Shown one piece after another: positions 11,306-21,500 of a DNA stretch of 64,000 nt; positions within the stretch are counted from its first letter, which is position 1, and every line of letters begins with the position of its first letter. This stretch comes from Rhynchopus sp. YZ270_cl-10 (Eukaryota > Euglenozoa > Diplonemea > Diplonemida > Diplonemidae): contig OZ037846.1 of assembly GCA_964035575.1 (NCBI GenBank), positions 1,205,501 through 1,269,500 on the forward strand, in the 5' to 3' direction. The position numbers were made by a program, and so were the translations under genes. The notes under the pieces were generated by a model. That model saw only the letters and a program-made list of their open reading frames with translations, made no database searches and was not told the origin of the DNA.

Positions 11306-14300
11306 ATGCATACCAACATGGTGCTGCCGTTTCTTGCTATTTTTATGGCATCAGTTCTGCCAGTGTCAGGATTTGTGCAGTCGTTCACTCCCACAAGTGA
11401 AATGACGTTTGAGTGGTCGCTCAGCAGTGATGGCAACACGATGTCGATCTCGCTGATCTGCGACTTTGATAAGTGGTGTTCCGTTGCCTTTGGCTCAAGC
11501 ATGAGTGACGCAGACACAATCACGTGCTCCACAACCACGCCTGGATCATGTGAGGATGCTCACTCTACGGGGCTGTTCCAACCACCACGTGACGCAGTGC
11601 AGAACCTGAACAGCATCACTTCCACCACAAGCAACGGGAAGACGACCTACACAATGACACGTCTGATGAACACTGGCGACTCTGTGGACAGAGTGCTCGT
11701 TCTTGGCACCACACCAATCATTTGGGGCATTGGGCCGAACCTCGACATCAGGACCACACACACGAAGAAGTCAGGTGCAACAATTCTTCTGACGATCAAC
11801 GAGCCTCCTGCAACACCGCCGCCCTCGAACTCTGTGTGGGTGCGTGGGTGTGGTGGGGCACGCATCCTCTCTGAAAACGAGATGACGATTGACTACGAAA
11901 TGGGTTCGCTGGGTGCTGACGAGGCGGTGCAGTTCACAGTTGCCATCACTGGCACGTACAACTACGGGTCCATCGGGTTCCGGACGACTGGTGACGAGAT
12001 GCAGAACTACGACATTCTTGCTTGGGACCTGTCGCAGGACAACATCGTGGACTACAACATCATGACTGTGCCTGAGGCCGCACCGTCTGGTGTGGACGGG
12101 CAGCAGGATGGTGTCTTTGTGTCGAGGACGGGGCGTACAGTGGTCTTCCGGAGAAGGCTGTCGACAGGTGATGCGCACGACTACGTCCTGCAGTCAGGCA
12201 GACAGTTTGAGCTTGGCTGGGCTGTGGGGTACGGCAGCCCCAACGACGGGACGTGGACGGAGCACCCTGAGGCAGACGATGCAGACGTCACGCTCAACGC
12301 TTGCCCTCCCACACCGTCCCCACCCGCCACCAGCCCGCCTGGTCCTTCACCACCAACCCCCATGCCACCCACACCACCAGCACCTGGTCAGTCGGGGACC
12401 GGTGCCACACCTGGAAGTCAGTTCTTCAGGCCAAACCAAGACATGTCGTTTGAGTGGTCAATGAGCACAGACGGGACAACACTGTTGATGACACTCGACT
12501 GCATTTCAACAAAGTGGTGTTCCATCGGGTTTGGCGCAAGCATGAGTGACGCAGACACAATCACGTGCTCCACAACCACGCCTGGATCATGTGAGGATGC
12601 TCACTCTACAGGGCTGTTCCAACCACCACGTGATGCAGTGCAGAACCTGAACAACGTGAACGCAGTGACCGCAAACGGGAGGACTGTCTTCACAATGACA
12701 CGTCTGATGAACACTGGTGACTCTGTTGACAAAGTGCTTGTGCAGGGCACGGCGCCGCTTATCTGGGGTGTGGGTGTCGGTGAGGACATCCGTTTGACAC
12801 ATGCGACAAAGGGTGCCACGACCATCTTGCTCTCCACGAATGTCGCACCTGCAACACCAGCACCTCCGACACCCGCACCCGTTGTTGGGCAGGCTGGACC
12901 GACATACTCAGTTGTGTTTGCACCTGAGTACAGCATGACATGGAGCATTGCAGGCGACGTCATCACGTACGTCTTTACGTGCAGTCCGGGTCTGTGGTGT
13001 GCCTTTGGGTTTGGGACGAGCATGGCGGATGCGGACACTTACACATGCTCGCAGTCATCGTGCTTTGATGGTCACTGCTCTGGGTACGTTGTTCAGGTGC
13101 AGGACGTGCTGAACGACGTGCTTTCGTACAGCATCGTGGGTGCAACAGACTACACGTTCTCGCGCAAGGTGGACACAATGGACGCTGTCGACACTGTCAT
13201 CGTGAACCAAATGCAGGACGTGATCTGGGCGTACGGTCCGTACACAGCTGGCAACCTGGACACACACGAGGCTGGCGGAAGCTACGGGAGCTTGCAGATC
13301 AACTTTTTCACTGGTGCCTCAGCTTCGGTGGGTACGAAGAACAAGCTGGTGTACCTGATCCTCATGTTTGTGCTGCTGCTGCTGCCTGCGATGTTCGTGC
13401 CACTGACAAAGCTGTGCTGCCGCCATGCGTTTGAGGCACCACGCTTCCTGGGAAGGATGATGGTGAAGGGAGTGGGTGTCTACGTGGTGGGAGTGATGTG
13501 GGCAGGTGCAGCAGTGTGCTTCTACTACGCGAACGAGGACAGGCTGGTGTGGTACAAGTCCCTCGGCCACGTTGCGCAGCTGCTCCTGGGCATGAGCTTC
13601 TCGATGCCGTCTGGGAGGCAGAGCTGGATCTGGATCTGCTTTGGGATGCCTCACGAGAAGGTTGTGTTCTTCCACGGCATCATCGGGTTTCTGTTCATGG
13701 CAGTCGGGACACTGCACGGTGTGATGTACATTGTGGACGGCGAGAACGCATTTACATGGGGTGGTGGACATGTGAACAACCTTGCAGGGACGCTTGCCAT
13801 TATCTTCATGTTTGCGCTGTGTGTGACGTCCCTGCCGCCTGTGCGCAGGGGTGCGTACCACTTCTTCCTGATGGCGCACTGGTGCTTCATTCCGTTGATC
13901 CTCATCTTCAGCATCATCCACGCCACATCCACGGTGCTGTTCCTGATCCCGGGAATAGTCTCCCTGATTGCACAGAGGGTTGTGCGCAACTTCATCGTGC
14001 CCTACTACACAGTGGTGTCGAAGTGTGACACCCCTTCGCAGGCGTACTCGAAGATGCATGTCGCTCCTGCAGTTCCGCCCACAAGAGAGCCGATGTTCAA
14101 CTTCCACGACATCTTCCCAGGGATGTACATCAGGGTGCGTGTGAAGTCGCTGTCGAACATGCTGCAGTCACACCCCTTCTCTGTGATGCGTGTGCACCCG
14201 GAGACACGTGGCTTTTCCATTGTTGTGAAGAACGTGGGGAAGGGAACGTCGACGGACAACATGATCCAAGACCTGCAGACAGGTTCGCTGCTGCGTGTGT

Positions 14301-14815
14301 CTGAGCCCTGCGGTGCTGCCTCGATGGACCTGCTCAACTACGACAGAGTGCTGCTTGTTGGCGGTGGTGTGGGTGTGACACCGTTGATTGCTGCACTGAA
14401 CTACCTGAAGACACGCAGCGTGTACCAGGAGATGTCAGTGAAGGGACAGAGAGTGCGCCACAGAGTGACCCTTGTGTGGGCTGTGCGTGACGTCGAGCTT
14501 CTTGAGCTCCTTGCAGACGAGCTGATCTCGTGCATCAATGCCATGTCCGACCTGGACCTGCAGATCAACTACACAGGGGTTGTGAACGGAAACCACAACG
14601 TGTTTGGGGTGCTTGGCAGCAAAATCAAGTACGGGAGGCCTGCAATGGAGAAGGTTCTGAATGGTTTTGGTGACCCAAAGTGGTTCAAGAGTTTGGCAGT
14701 TTTCACCTGCGGTCCACATGCACTGACTGGTGGGGCGAAGAAGGCTGTGTCAGCGTATGCAGGTCAGTACCCCTGGATGAAGGCTGACGTTCACAACGAA
14801 ACCTTTGAGATGTAG
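11306..14815 (+). CDS. Multi-DOMON ferric reductase/NOX-like oxidoreductase, four DOMONs
   Basis: An 1169-residue paralogue of the gene at 2574, nearly identical over the shared part. After the signal peptide come DOMON 1 (about 22-168), a diverged DOMON-like domain (about 175-332; GSIGF, LGWAVGYGS), a Pro/Thr/Ser linker (333-365), DOMON 3 (about 370-513), a short Pro linker, DOMON 4 (about 532-668), then the membrane reductase, HPFS and GGGVGVTP modules. DOMONs 1 and 3 share a nearly identical block (11500-11610 and 12540-12650), so recent internal duplication or gene conversion is likely. Start: the first ATG after the CT-rich, TTGCAG-ending tract, matching the paralogue. The region about 14404-14464, between the NAD(P)H loop and the next strand, differs sharply from the paralogue. 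Extracellular DOMONs commonly bind heme or sugar; which applies here is unknown. Confidence 0.9.
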   Translation: MHTNMVLPFLAIFMASVLPVSGFVQSFTPTSEMTFEWSLSSDGNTMSISLICDFDKWCSVAFGSSMSDADTITCSTTTPGSCEDAHSTGLFQPPRDAVQNLNSITSTTSNGKTTYTMTRLMNTGDSVDRVLVLGTTPIIWGIGPNLDIRTTHTKKSGATILLTINEPPATPPPSNSVWVRGCGGARILSENEMTIDYEMGSLGADEAVQFTVAITGTYNYGSIGFRTTGDEMQNYDILAWDLSQDNIVDYNIMTVPEAAPSGVDGQQDGVFVSRTGRTVVFRRRLSTGDAHDYVLQSGRQFELGWAVGYGSPNDGTWTEHPEADDADVTLNACPPTPSPPATSPPGPSPPTPMPPTPPAPGQSGTGATPGSQFFRPNQDMSFEWSMSTDGTTLLMTLDCISTKWCSIGFGASMSDADTITCSTTTPGSCEDAHSTGLFQPPRDAVQNLNNVNAVTANGRTVFTMTRLMNTGDSVDKVLVQGTAPLIWGVGVGEDIRLTHATKGATTILLSTNVAPATPAPPTPAPVVGQAGPTYSVVFAPEYSMTWSIAGDVITYVFTCSPGLWCAFGFGTSMADADTYTCSQSSCFDGHCSGYVVQVQDVLNDVLSYSIVGATDYTFSRKVDTMDAVDTVIVNQMQDVIWAYGPYTAGNLDTHEAGGSYGSLQINFFTGASASVGTKNKLVYLILMFVLLLLPAMFVPLTKLCCRHAFEAPRFLGRMMVKGVGVYVVGVMWAGAAVCFYYANEDRLVWYKSLGHVAQLLLGMSFSMPSGRQSWIWICFGMPHEKVVFFHGIIGFLFMAVGTLHGVMYIVDGENAFTWGGGHVNNLAGTLAIIFMFALCVTSLPPVRRGAYHFFLMAHWCFIPLILIFSIIHATSTVLFLIPGIVSLIAQRVVRNFIVPYYTVVSKCDTPSQAYSKMHVAPAVPPTREPMFNFHDIFPGMYIRVRVKSLSNMLQSHPFSVMRVHPETRGFSIVVKNVGKGTSTDNMIQDLQTGSLLRVSEPCGAASMDLLNYDRVLLVGGGVGVTPLIAALNYLKTRSVYQEMSVKGQRVRHRVTLVWAVRDVELLELLADELISCINAMSDLDLQINYTGVVNGNHNVFGVLGSKIKYGRPAMEKVLNGFGDPKWFKSLAVFTCGPHALTGGAKKAVSAYAGQYPWMKADVHNETFEM

Positions 14816-16307
14816 GTGACGGTGCTGTGCACACTTTCCTGGGCATTTACTTAAATTAGACAACCCACCCCACACCCTCTCTTGAACTTCTGCATGCCTC
14901 CCACCACATATTTATCATTTCCTTTTCACATTCTTGACAAGTAGTGTACCTACGTAGGCGTTTACCTGAAGTGTGGATACAAAGTTAATCTGCCCTGAGT
15001 TGCATTCGACTCCACTGCACCACGAGGAAGGGAAGGTGGTGAGAGTTTTGCCTGATGATTTCTTTTTTCAGTTCGTGAGTGCGCGAGTCTTTGCAACGAA
15101 GGTAGCGTCTGAACAGAGCAAACTAACATAGAACGTCGTTGGCACAGTGATTGTGGATACTTCGAGAGGAAAGAAATGCAACGATTCCCCCACCTTTGTC
15201 AAATGTTTTCTGTTCTTCCTGAATTGAAAATATGTGAATCTAATGTTCTTTTCCCTTTGTATTCACCTGCACACTGTGATAACGTAAAAATGTGTTTTAG
15301 AAAACGGTCAAGAAGCAACTGTCTAGCTTTGTTAACTCTTTGGAAGAACATGTATGATTTTTTTCTCCCGCAATGTGCTTTCTCATCTTTGATTGGAAAG
15401 TATATGAAACTAGTTAGGGTAGGCACACTTTTTTATTTGTTTAATGCTCGCGCGCGCGGAAAATTTTGAGATTCCAAAAAAAAAAAAAACATGGAAGAAA
15501 AAAAAACATTGCCTTACGTCAACAGGTTATCTTGACTTTCCCTCCCGTCTTCCTCCACGGAAAAAATCAACCAAATATCTTCGAACACAGAATCCTCCAT
15601 ATACGAGTGGGTCACATGATATAATTCTATCATGTGACCCCACCGTGGAGAGCAATCGGCTCGCGCATCAAAAGAAAGCAGAGAAAAGGGGAAAAGAAAA
15701 AGACAAAAGTTGGGTACCGTGTGCCTGCGGCGCTACCTGTTCCCAGTCAGGAACGCCACAATTTTATCCGAATGTGGATTTTCCGACCTGAAAATGACCC
15801 TTGTTTATGAGGATGGGTTCATATTTTGTGGAAATTTATGCCACTAAAATTTTGTCGGTTTTTCTGTATATCCCCCACCACAGAACGAGCGGATTCTGGA
15901 AATGCCTATCGCGGCATGTTTGGGCTGAAAATCCACTGTTTTTTCAAGGGAAAAAATTACTTCCGGATGTCGGAATTTTCCGGAAAATTTCCAGAATTAG
16001 AAAACAGCCTGGCTTCGATGTTTTATTTTTTGCTGTGTCTCTGTGTGTGTGTGTTTTTTTTTTCTTTGTGTGTTTTTTTCTGCGCGCGCGCGCGGAACTT
16101 TTTGGGACCCGACCGAGCATTAAACACAAAAAAAATTGTGCCTACCCTTACGTTCGATGGGAAAGAAAACAACTGTTCTCATTCCTCAAATGAAGTTATC
16201 AAATTTGGTACAAAAAATGCTGTATATTCTCTGATTTCTATGACATTGTTTTGTTGTCTGTTTTGTTTTTTTTATTCCCCTCTTCCCCTTTCCCCCCTTT
16301 TCGGTTA
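14816..16307. other. 3' flank, R1 repeat copy and simple sequence
   Basis: The first 450 bases match the 3' flank of the first reductase gene. A copy of the R1 dispersed repeat (GTGACCCCACCGTGGAGAGC... then GGGTACCGTG...CTGCGGCGC) spans about 15634-15905. It starts beside a short palindrome, TCACATGATATAATTCTATC. CG-alternating (CGCGCG) runs occur at 15450 and 16083. No gene is seen. Confidence 0.7.
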
Positions 16308-16561
16308 CTGGGGGGGGCCGAATAGTGGATCCCCCCTAAATAGTAGATCCCCCCTGTATAAATTTTTTTCCACATATTACCACAACTACTCAAAACATGA
16401 AATCTGTTGCTTTATTGGACTCATCGGGCATTTTTGTGATCTGGACATGGGGGTCAGACTCCACTTTCGAGCACCTAAAATAGGGTCAAAAAAATTGGAG
16501 TCTAAAATTTAGGGGGGGATCTACTATTCAAAGGGGGGATCTACTATTCGACCCCCCCCAG
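16308..16561. mobile_element. 254-bp MITE, TA target duplication
   Basis: TIRs of about 28 bp begin CTGGGGGGGG and continue CGAATAGT then GATCCCCCC. They end at 16561 in the complement and are flanked by TA (16306-16307 and 16562-16563). The corresponding position in unit 1 (about 5565-5580) is unoccupied. A second GATCCCCCC motif repeats inside each end. The TA target is that of Tc1/mariner-like elements; there is no coding capacity. Confidence 0.85.
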
Positions 16562-17696
16562 TAAGGTGACTAAGCACGACAGGCTTAGGTTCATCTTAAA
16601 AACTTTGCTTTATTTTAATTGGGACCGCAAAAACGTTATTTTTCATTTTTGAATGAAACATTACCACAATGGAGATTGTGCGGCGATGAGTGTAATAGTT
16701 TCGTTGTGTCCTTGGTTGTCCGGTATTCATTTTGTTTGGTGCTACGAGTCATGTATCTGACATATAAACGCCAACAAAAAGAATTACCTCCCCCCCTTTC
16801 CCGTGCTTTACGTGACATCTGGCTGCAGATGGTGTACGGTTCTTCGTCACAGAGCCGCTCCGGTACACCACTTTTATTTTATTTCCTTTTTTCTTTGGTT
16901 TTTGTTTTTTGTTCAGCTTCGTGAGTCTGCTCATTTGTTTGCATGCCCAATGCTGTATCAGTGTTTTCTTTTTCAAGTGTGTTTTTCCTTCAACAATTAG
17001 ACGAGAGATCCCCGATGGACCAACTCCATCTTTCTCAGGGGAAAAAGATGTCTCGATCATCTTTCATTACAGCAAGGTAGTAAGGTTTAGGTTCTGACCA
17101 CCTTTTTATTGCTGGACTGACGAGGGGCAGGAGACCACAAGACATGTCGCCAGAAAAAGCCACAACTAACGAAAGAGAGTGTGTGTGTTTTTTATTGTCG
17201 GGATGTCTTATTATGTGCACTATCGCGCGCCTCGTTACCCAGTCGATGTATTGTCTTTCTTTGTCCTTTGTGCCCTGTGGGGATCATTTCATTTCTCAAG
17301 TTCCTTTTTTTTTGGTAATTTTTCAAATGTTTTCTGTTCTCTCCTGAATTGAAAGTATATGAAGTTATCTCACCTCTTTTCTTCTTCCCCTTCCTCCCCA
17401 ATTGCTGCAATAAGGCGTTGTACATGTTTTCATGAACCCTCCGGAAAAATCAAGGTTTTAGTCCTTCATTCCTCACCGAGAACGAGAACAAGGAATTCTG
17501 TGGTTTCTTTTGGTGTGCTTTCATCCGGATGGCTGTCATCGTACAGTGGGTCAGTCGGAGGTGCCTGCAATCAACCACAGTTTTTTTTTCTCTCTTTTTT
17601 CCCCTTTTTCCGAGGAACAACGACCTACGCTTGCTCCGCCCCACACTTTCTCCCCCAAAACAAAACAAAAACAAAAAAACAAAAAACACAGTAGTA

Positions 17697-17760
17697 TAGT
17701 GAAGCACACTCTAGGGTGGCTACACTAATACCAACCAAGTTTTCAAAAAAAAAAAAAAAA
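17697..17760 (+). repeat. LINE-type 3' tail module copy
   Basis: A ~50-bp module, TAGTG(G/A)AG... to GCTACACTAATACCAACC then AAGTTTTC, runs into an A-tract. It is the same module that ends the LINE at 43788-43840. Confidence 0.65.
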
Positions 17761-17806
17761 ACAAAAGCTCGATTTTCCCACCACAATACACTATCACGAG
17801 AAGGAC

Positions 17807-18295
17807 TTTGTACATGCCGTCGTTTGTACCGTGGATGATCTTGCCGCCGGATTGGACAGGAACTTCTTCTTCGCAGGGAAGAAGTCAAGACCTGCTACGC
17901 AAGCGACGCACACCTGCCCGAAAAGATTTGGTGATTTGCAGTGATTTCTTGGAGCATCCACTAATCTCCCACTCGTCCTGGTCCCTCTCCTTCCTCGCCG
18001 GAGCCCTCCTAACCTGCCTCTTCTCCCTGCCCTGCAGTGTGGACAAAGACGGCGTACTTTCTTCTGCTAGCGCCAGGAGATCAGAGACCACTCCACGTGC
18101 ACACAGCAGGTGTGTCGCATCTCACGAAGTATCCTTCTCGCAGCTCGGTGGACATAATATAATAGGCAGTAGGGGTGATCATAAACCACATCTGGGCGTC
18201 AAATCTTCTGCGTTTCTTGATTAATTCGGGTTTGTTGAGACCGCCTTTCTCATCCCGGCTTCCTGCGAGACAGGCCCCTCGGCTTTCCACAGAGA
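17807..18295. other. GC-rich insert, coding-like, unrecognised
   Basis: This insert interrupts unit 3 where units 1 and 2 read straight through. Its base composition is gene-like. The minus strand shows a plausible protein stretch near 18140-18230 (FDAQMWFMITPTAYYIMSTE) and another near 17810-17930 (GLDFFPAKKKFLSNPAARSS) in a different frame. It could be an exon-containing piece of a host gene; I do not recognise it. Confidence 0.3.
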
Positions 18296-18479
18296 TTTTC
18301 AACTCAATATTTGATTTTCACTGCAAACCTAATTATCCGCAATGATCCCCATTCATCTTGAGTGGAAGCGGGAGTAGCACATCTCAGATATCGACCACTT
18401 TTTTCCCAGCATTTATTTTTCGGTGACATGCATCCCAGATTTAAATTTCTCCTTTTTCATTTTTTTTCAAATAACCCCC

Positions 18480-18594
18480 ACTCCTTACAGACCAACCCCC
18501 TCCCTCACACCCACCCCCACCCCCCCACCCTGAGACACTCCGCACACCCTCCCTCCCTCCCTCCCTCCCTCCCTCTTTTTCTTTCTCTCCCAAA
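18480..18594 (+). promoter_or_regulatory. Pyrimidine-rich leader with (CCCT)n before the kinesin
   Basis: About 115 bases almost free of purines, including seven CCCT units at about 18548-18575, end in TCTCCCAAA right before the ATG. Pyrimidine tracts precede the other genes here too, so it may act in transcription start or splicing. That role is inferred. Confidence 0.45.
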
Positions 18595-21500
18595 ATGGAA
18601 AAGCGAGATGGCGGGTCACCTTCCTCCGCCTCCTCCTCTGTGAAGGTCATCGTACGCATCAGACCGTTAAATGATACTGAACGGAAGGCTGGACCCTCGC
18701 CTTTTATGAAACGCACAGACGTCGCGACTGAAATTCTTTTGGCCAACCCTGGGGATGATACAGCGAGGGGTGCGGTCTATGCCTTTGACGACATAGTATG
18801 GTCTTGCGACGTCGAAAACGGAGTGTCAGACCAGGCCGCCGTTTATAAGGCCGCAGGTGAAGCATTGCTTGCCAACGCATTGAAAGGGTTTAACTGCTGC
18901 TGTTTCGCCTACGGTCAGACCGGATCCGGGAAAACCCATACCATGATGGGTGACCCACATCACCCAGACACCTCAGGGTTGATCCCTCGGGTTAGCACGC
19001 ACCTTTTTGACGAACTCTCTGCTACCTCCTCCCGACGCTATCAAGTCAGCGCTTCGTATATGGAAATCTATCAGGAACAGGTTCTCGATTTGATAACAAC
19101 AAAGGGATTTTCGAGTCCATCATCGGTGTCAAATTTGAAGGTGAGAACGCACCCTACTGATGGTGTTTATGTCGAGAATTTATCACGGCATAAAGTGTCC
19201 TCTGTCGAAGAGCTGTTAAAGCTGATTCGGGTTGGCGCTGAGTCAAGACATACCGCAGCTACGAAAATGAATGCAGTGTCTTCGCGAAGCCACGCATTGT
19301 TAACGATCTTTGTAAATGCGGTAGAGTTGGTTGACTCGAAAGATGGATCTGAGGATGGGGTCCGCCGCTTCGAATCGAAGGTTAACCTAGTAGACTTAGC
19401 TGGCTCCGAACGGACCAAAAAGAGTGAAGTCGAAGGGGGCGCGTTTACCGAAGCCACCAAGATTAATCTTTCCCTAACCACATTAGGCAGGGTGATCGAC
19501 AGTCTCGCAGGGATTGCCGGATCTACCACGGTGCCTCCGTATCGTGAGTCGCTGTTGACGTACGTTCTTTCCGATTCCCTCGGAGGAAATTCCAAAACCG
19601 CAATGCTTGCTACGGTCTCCCCTCATTCGTCGAATTATGAAGAAACACAGAGCACCTTAAGATATGCTTCTCGAGCAAGAAAAATCGTGAACCACGCAGT
19701 CATCAACGAAGAAGGCGCAGACCGAAACAAAATCAAAGCTATGAAGGAGGAGATCGACCGATTGAACAGGGATTTGATGAAATCTCGGTCGAAAGAGCAT
19801 ATTTCGGAGTTGATCGACCTTCGAAGCGATAGAGAACGCTATGCAAAACATATTAAAGAGCTGACTGAAAGAAACCACGCCTTGACAGCAAAGGTCACTG
19901 CCCTGGAGATTGCCTTGAAACAGGAGAAGGACCGGAAAGAAAAGGACAATTCAAAACAGTTTGCCAGGTCTCATACAGATATCACCAAATCCTCCGGAGG
20001 TTCTCCAAAGAAGAAGAAAGATGCGGATCCACCCCAATTAGACCCTCTAGCCCGCTCCGTCAGTCCATCCTACTCTCGAGAACAGGCAGCAGACTTTGCG
20101 AGACCCACCCCATTGCATGATGTAGACCTAACCGCATCTTTGGACAACGTTATCAAAGGTGTGGACGAAGGAGTTAGCCCCGAAAAGAAGCAGAAAAATC
20201 TAAAATCTACCCAACAAATTGCCTTGCTAACAAAGGAAGCAACAGAATTGAAGCTGAAATTGCAACGTTCCGAAAAGCGCGGTATTCTTTCAGAACAAAA
20301 GCTCAAGAGGTCCTGCGAAGACACAGAAAAAGAGCTGAAATTGGAGACCGAGAAGACGAAGAAACTTCTCAAGGAGGTTGAGGAGAAAAACGCGAAAATC
20401 TCCGCGCTAGAGAAAAAGGCGCTTGCGAGCAGCTCTGCGGTGATTAAAAAGCCGGTTAAAAAGGTGGTCAAAAAGAAGATACGGCCTTCATCCCCTACGG
20501 GATCCAACCCCCATAGCAGTGCAGCCTCTACCGTAAGCCACAGCGGTTCCGAAGAAGATGAAGACGAAGAAACGACAGCCCCACCCCGCCTTTCATCTTC
20601 CACCCTGGAAAAGCCAAAACTGCCAAAAGCGCCAAAGTCGCTTCGCTCCTCCCCGGTCAGCTCCCCAGCAACCTCTGGGACACATGCGGTGCCAAAAATT
20701 CCGAGAAGGGCTTCAACGGCCTCATTGAAGAAAACCTCAAGCACAGCATCTCTTGACAAACTCAGCATGCAGGCGGATAAAGACCGAAAAGAGGCGGAGA
20801 TTACTGAAGCAAATCTTCGGGCAACAATTGAAGAAATGGACGCAAAATTGACGGCAGCGTTTTGTTCGCATAATGAAGAAATCCAGCAGATTTCGGAGGA
20901 GGCTGCATCAAAAGCGTCTGTCACTCTCACAGAAATGGAGGCATCGAAGGAGGAGGTTCAAACCCTAAAAAAAAAGTTGATTACTGTCCAAGAAGCTGCC
21001 AGCTCTCATCATATTTCATACGTAAAATTCAAAAAGGAGAAGGAAACTGCGGAGACTGAATTGGCCGCTGCTAAATCCACTATTGACATCGAAAGAACAA
21101 AATTGGCAGAGCTGAACACTAAACATAACAAACTCGAGGAAGAGACACATGCTCTTAGAACACAACAAAACATTCAATCTGTGGAGATGGGGGTGCTAAA
21201 AGGGCAGATCCTTGAGGCTGAAGCCTTAGCAGCGGACGCAGCCCTCAAGGAAACACAACACCACACCCAAACCACACTTCTCAAAGAACAGCTAGACGCT
21301 GTTGAAGCCACCATCACATCCGAAAGAGCTGCCTCTGCCTCTCTCCGTAAACATTCTCTCTCCTCTCAGGCAGCTTCTCAAGGCGATATCGCTTCTCTCA
21401 AAGAAGAATTGGTTTCTCTCCGATCCGAAAAAACGGCGGCTATCGAAGCAAAAGAATCCTTCTACACCAGACTCATGCAAGCCGAACAATCAAAAGCAGA

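Larger units (their letters stand above)
6181..16690. repeat. Segmental duplication unit 2
   Basis: Second copy of the segment, enlarged by insertions. It carries the four-DOMON reductase gene and the 3.6-kb TIR element. It shares 6173-6290 with 16690-16800 and 6292-6640 with 1149-2330. A block at 6633-6785 recurs at about 18325-18455, just before the kinesin. Confidence 0.82.
16691..18460. repeat. Segmental duplication unit 3, truncated
   Basis: Third copy. 16700-16870 and 17320-17370 match both other units, and the blocks CACCACAATACACTATCACGAG (near 17777) and CAACTCAATATTTGATTTTC (near 18300) match 2240-2320 and 6545-6630. It contains no reductase gene; the kinesin follows directly. Confidence 0.78.
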
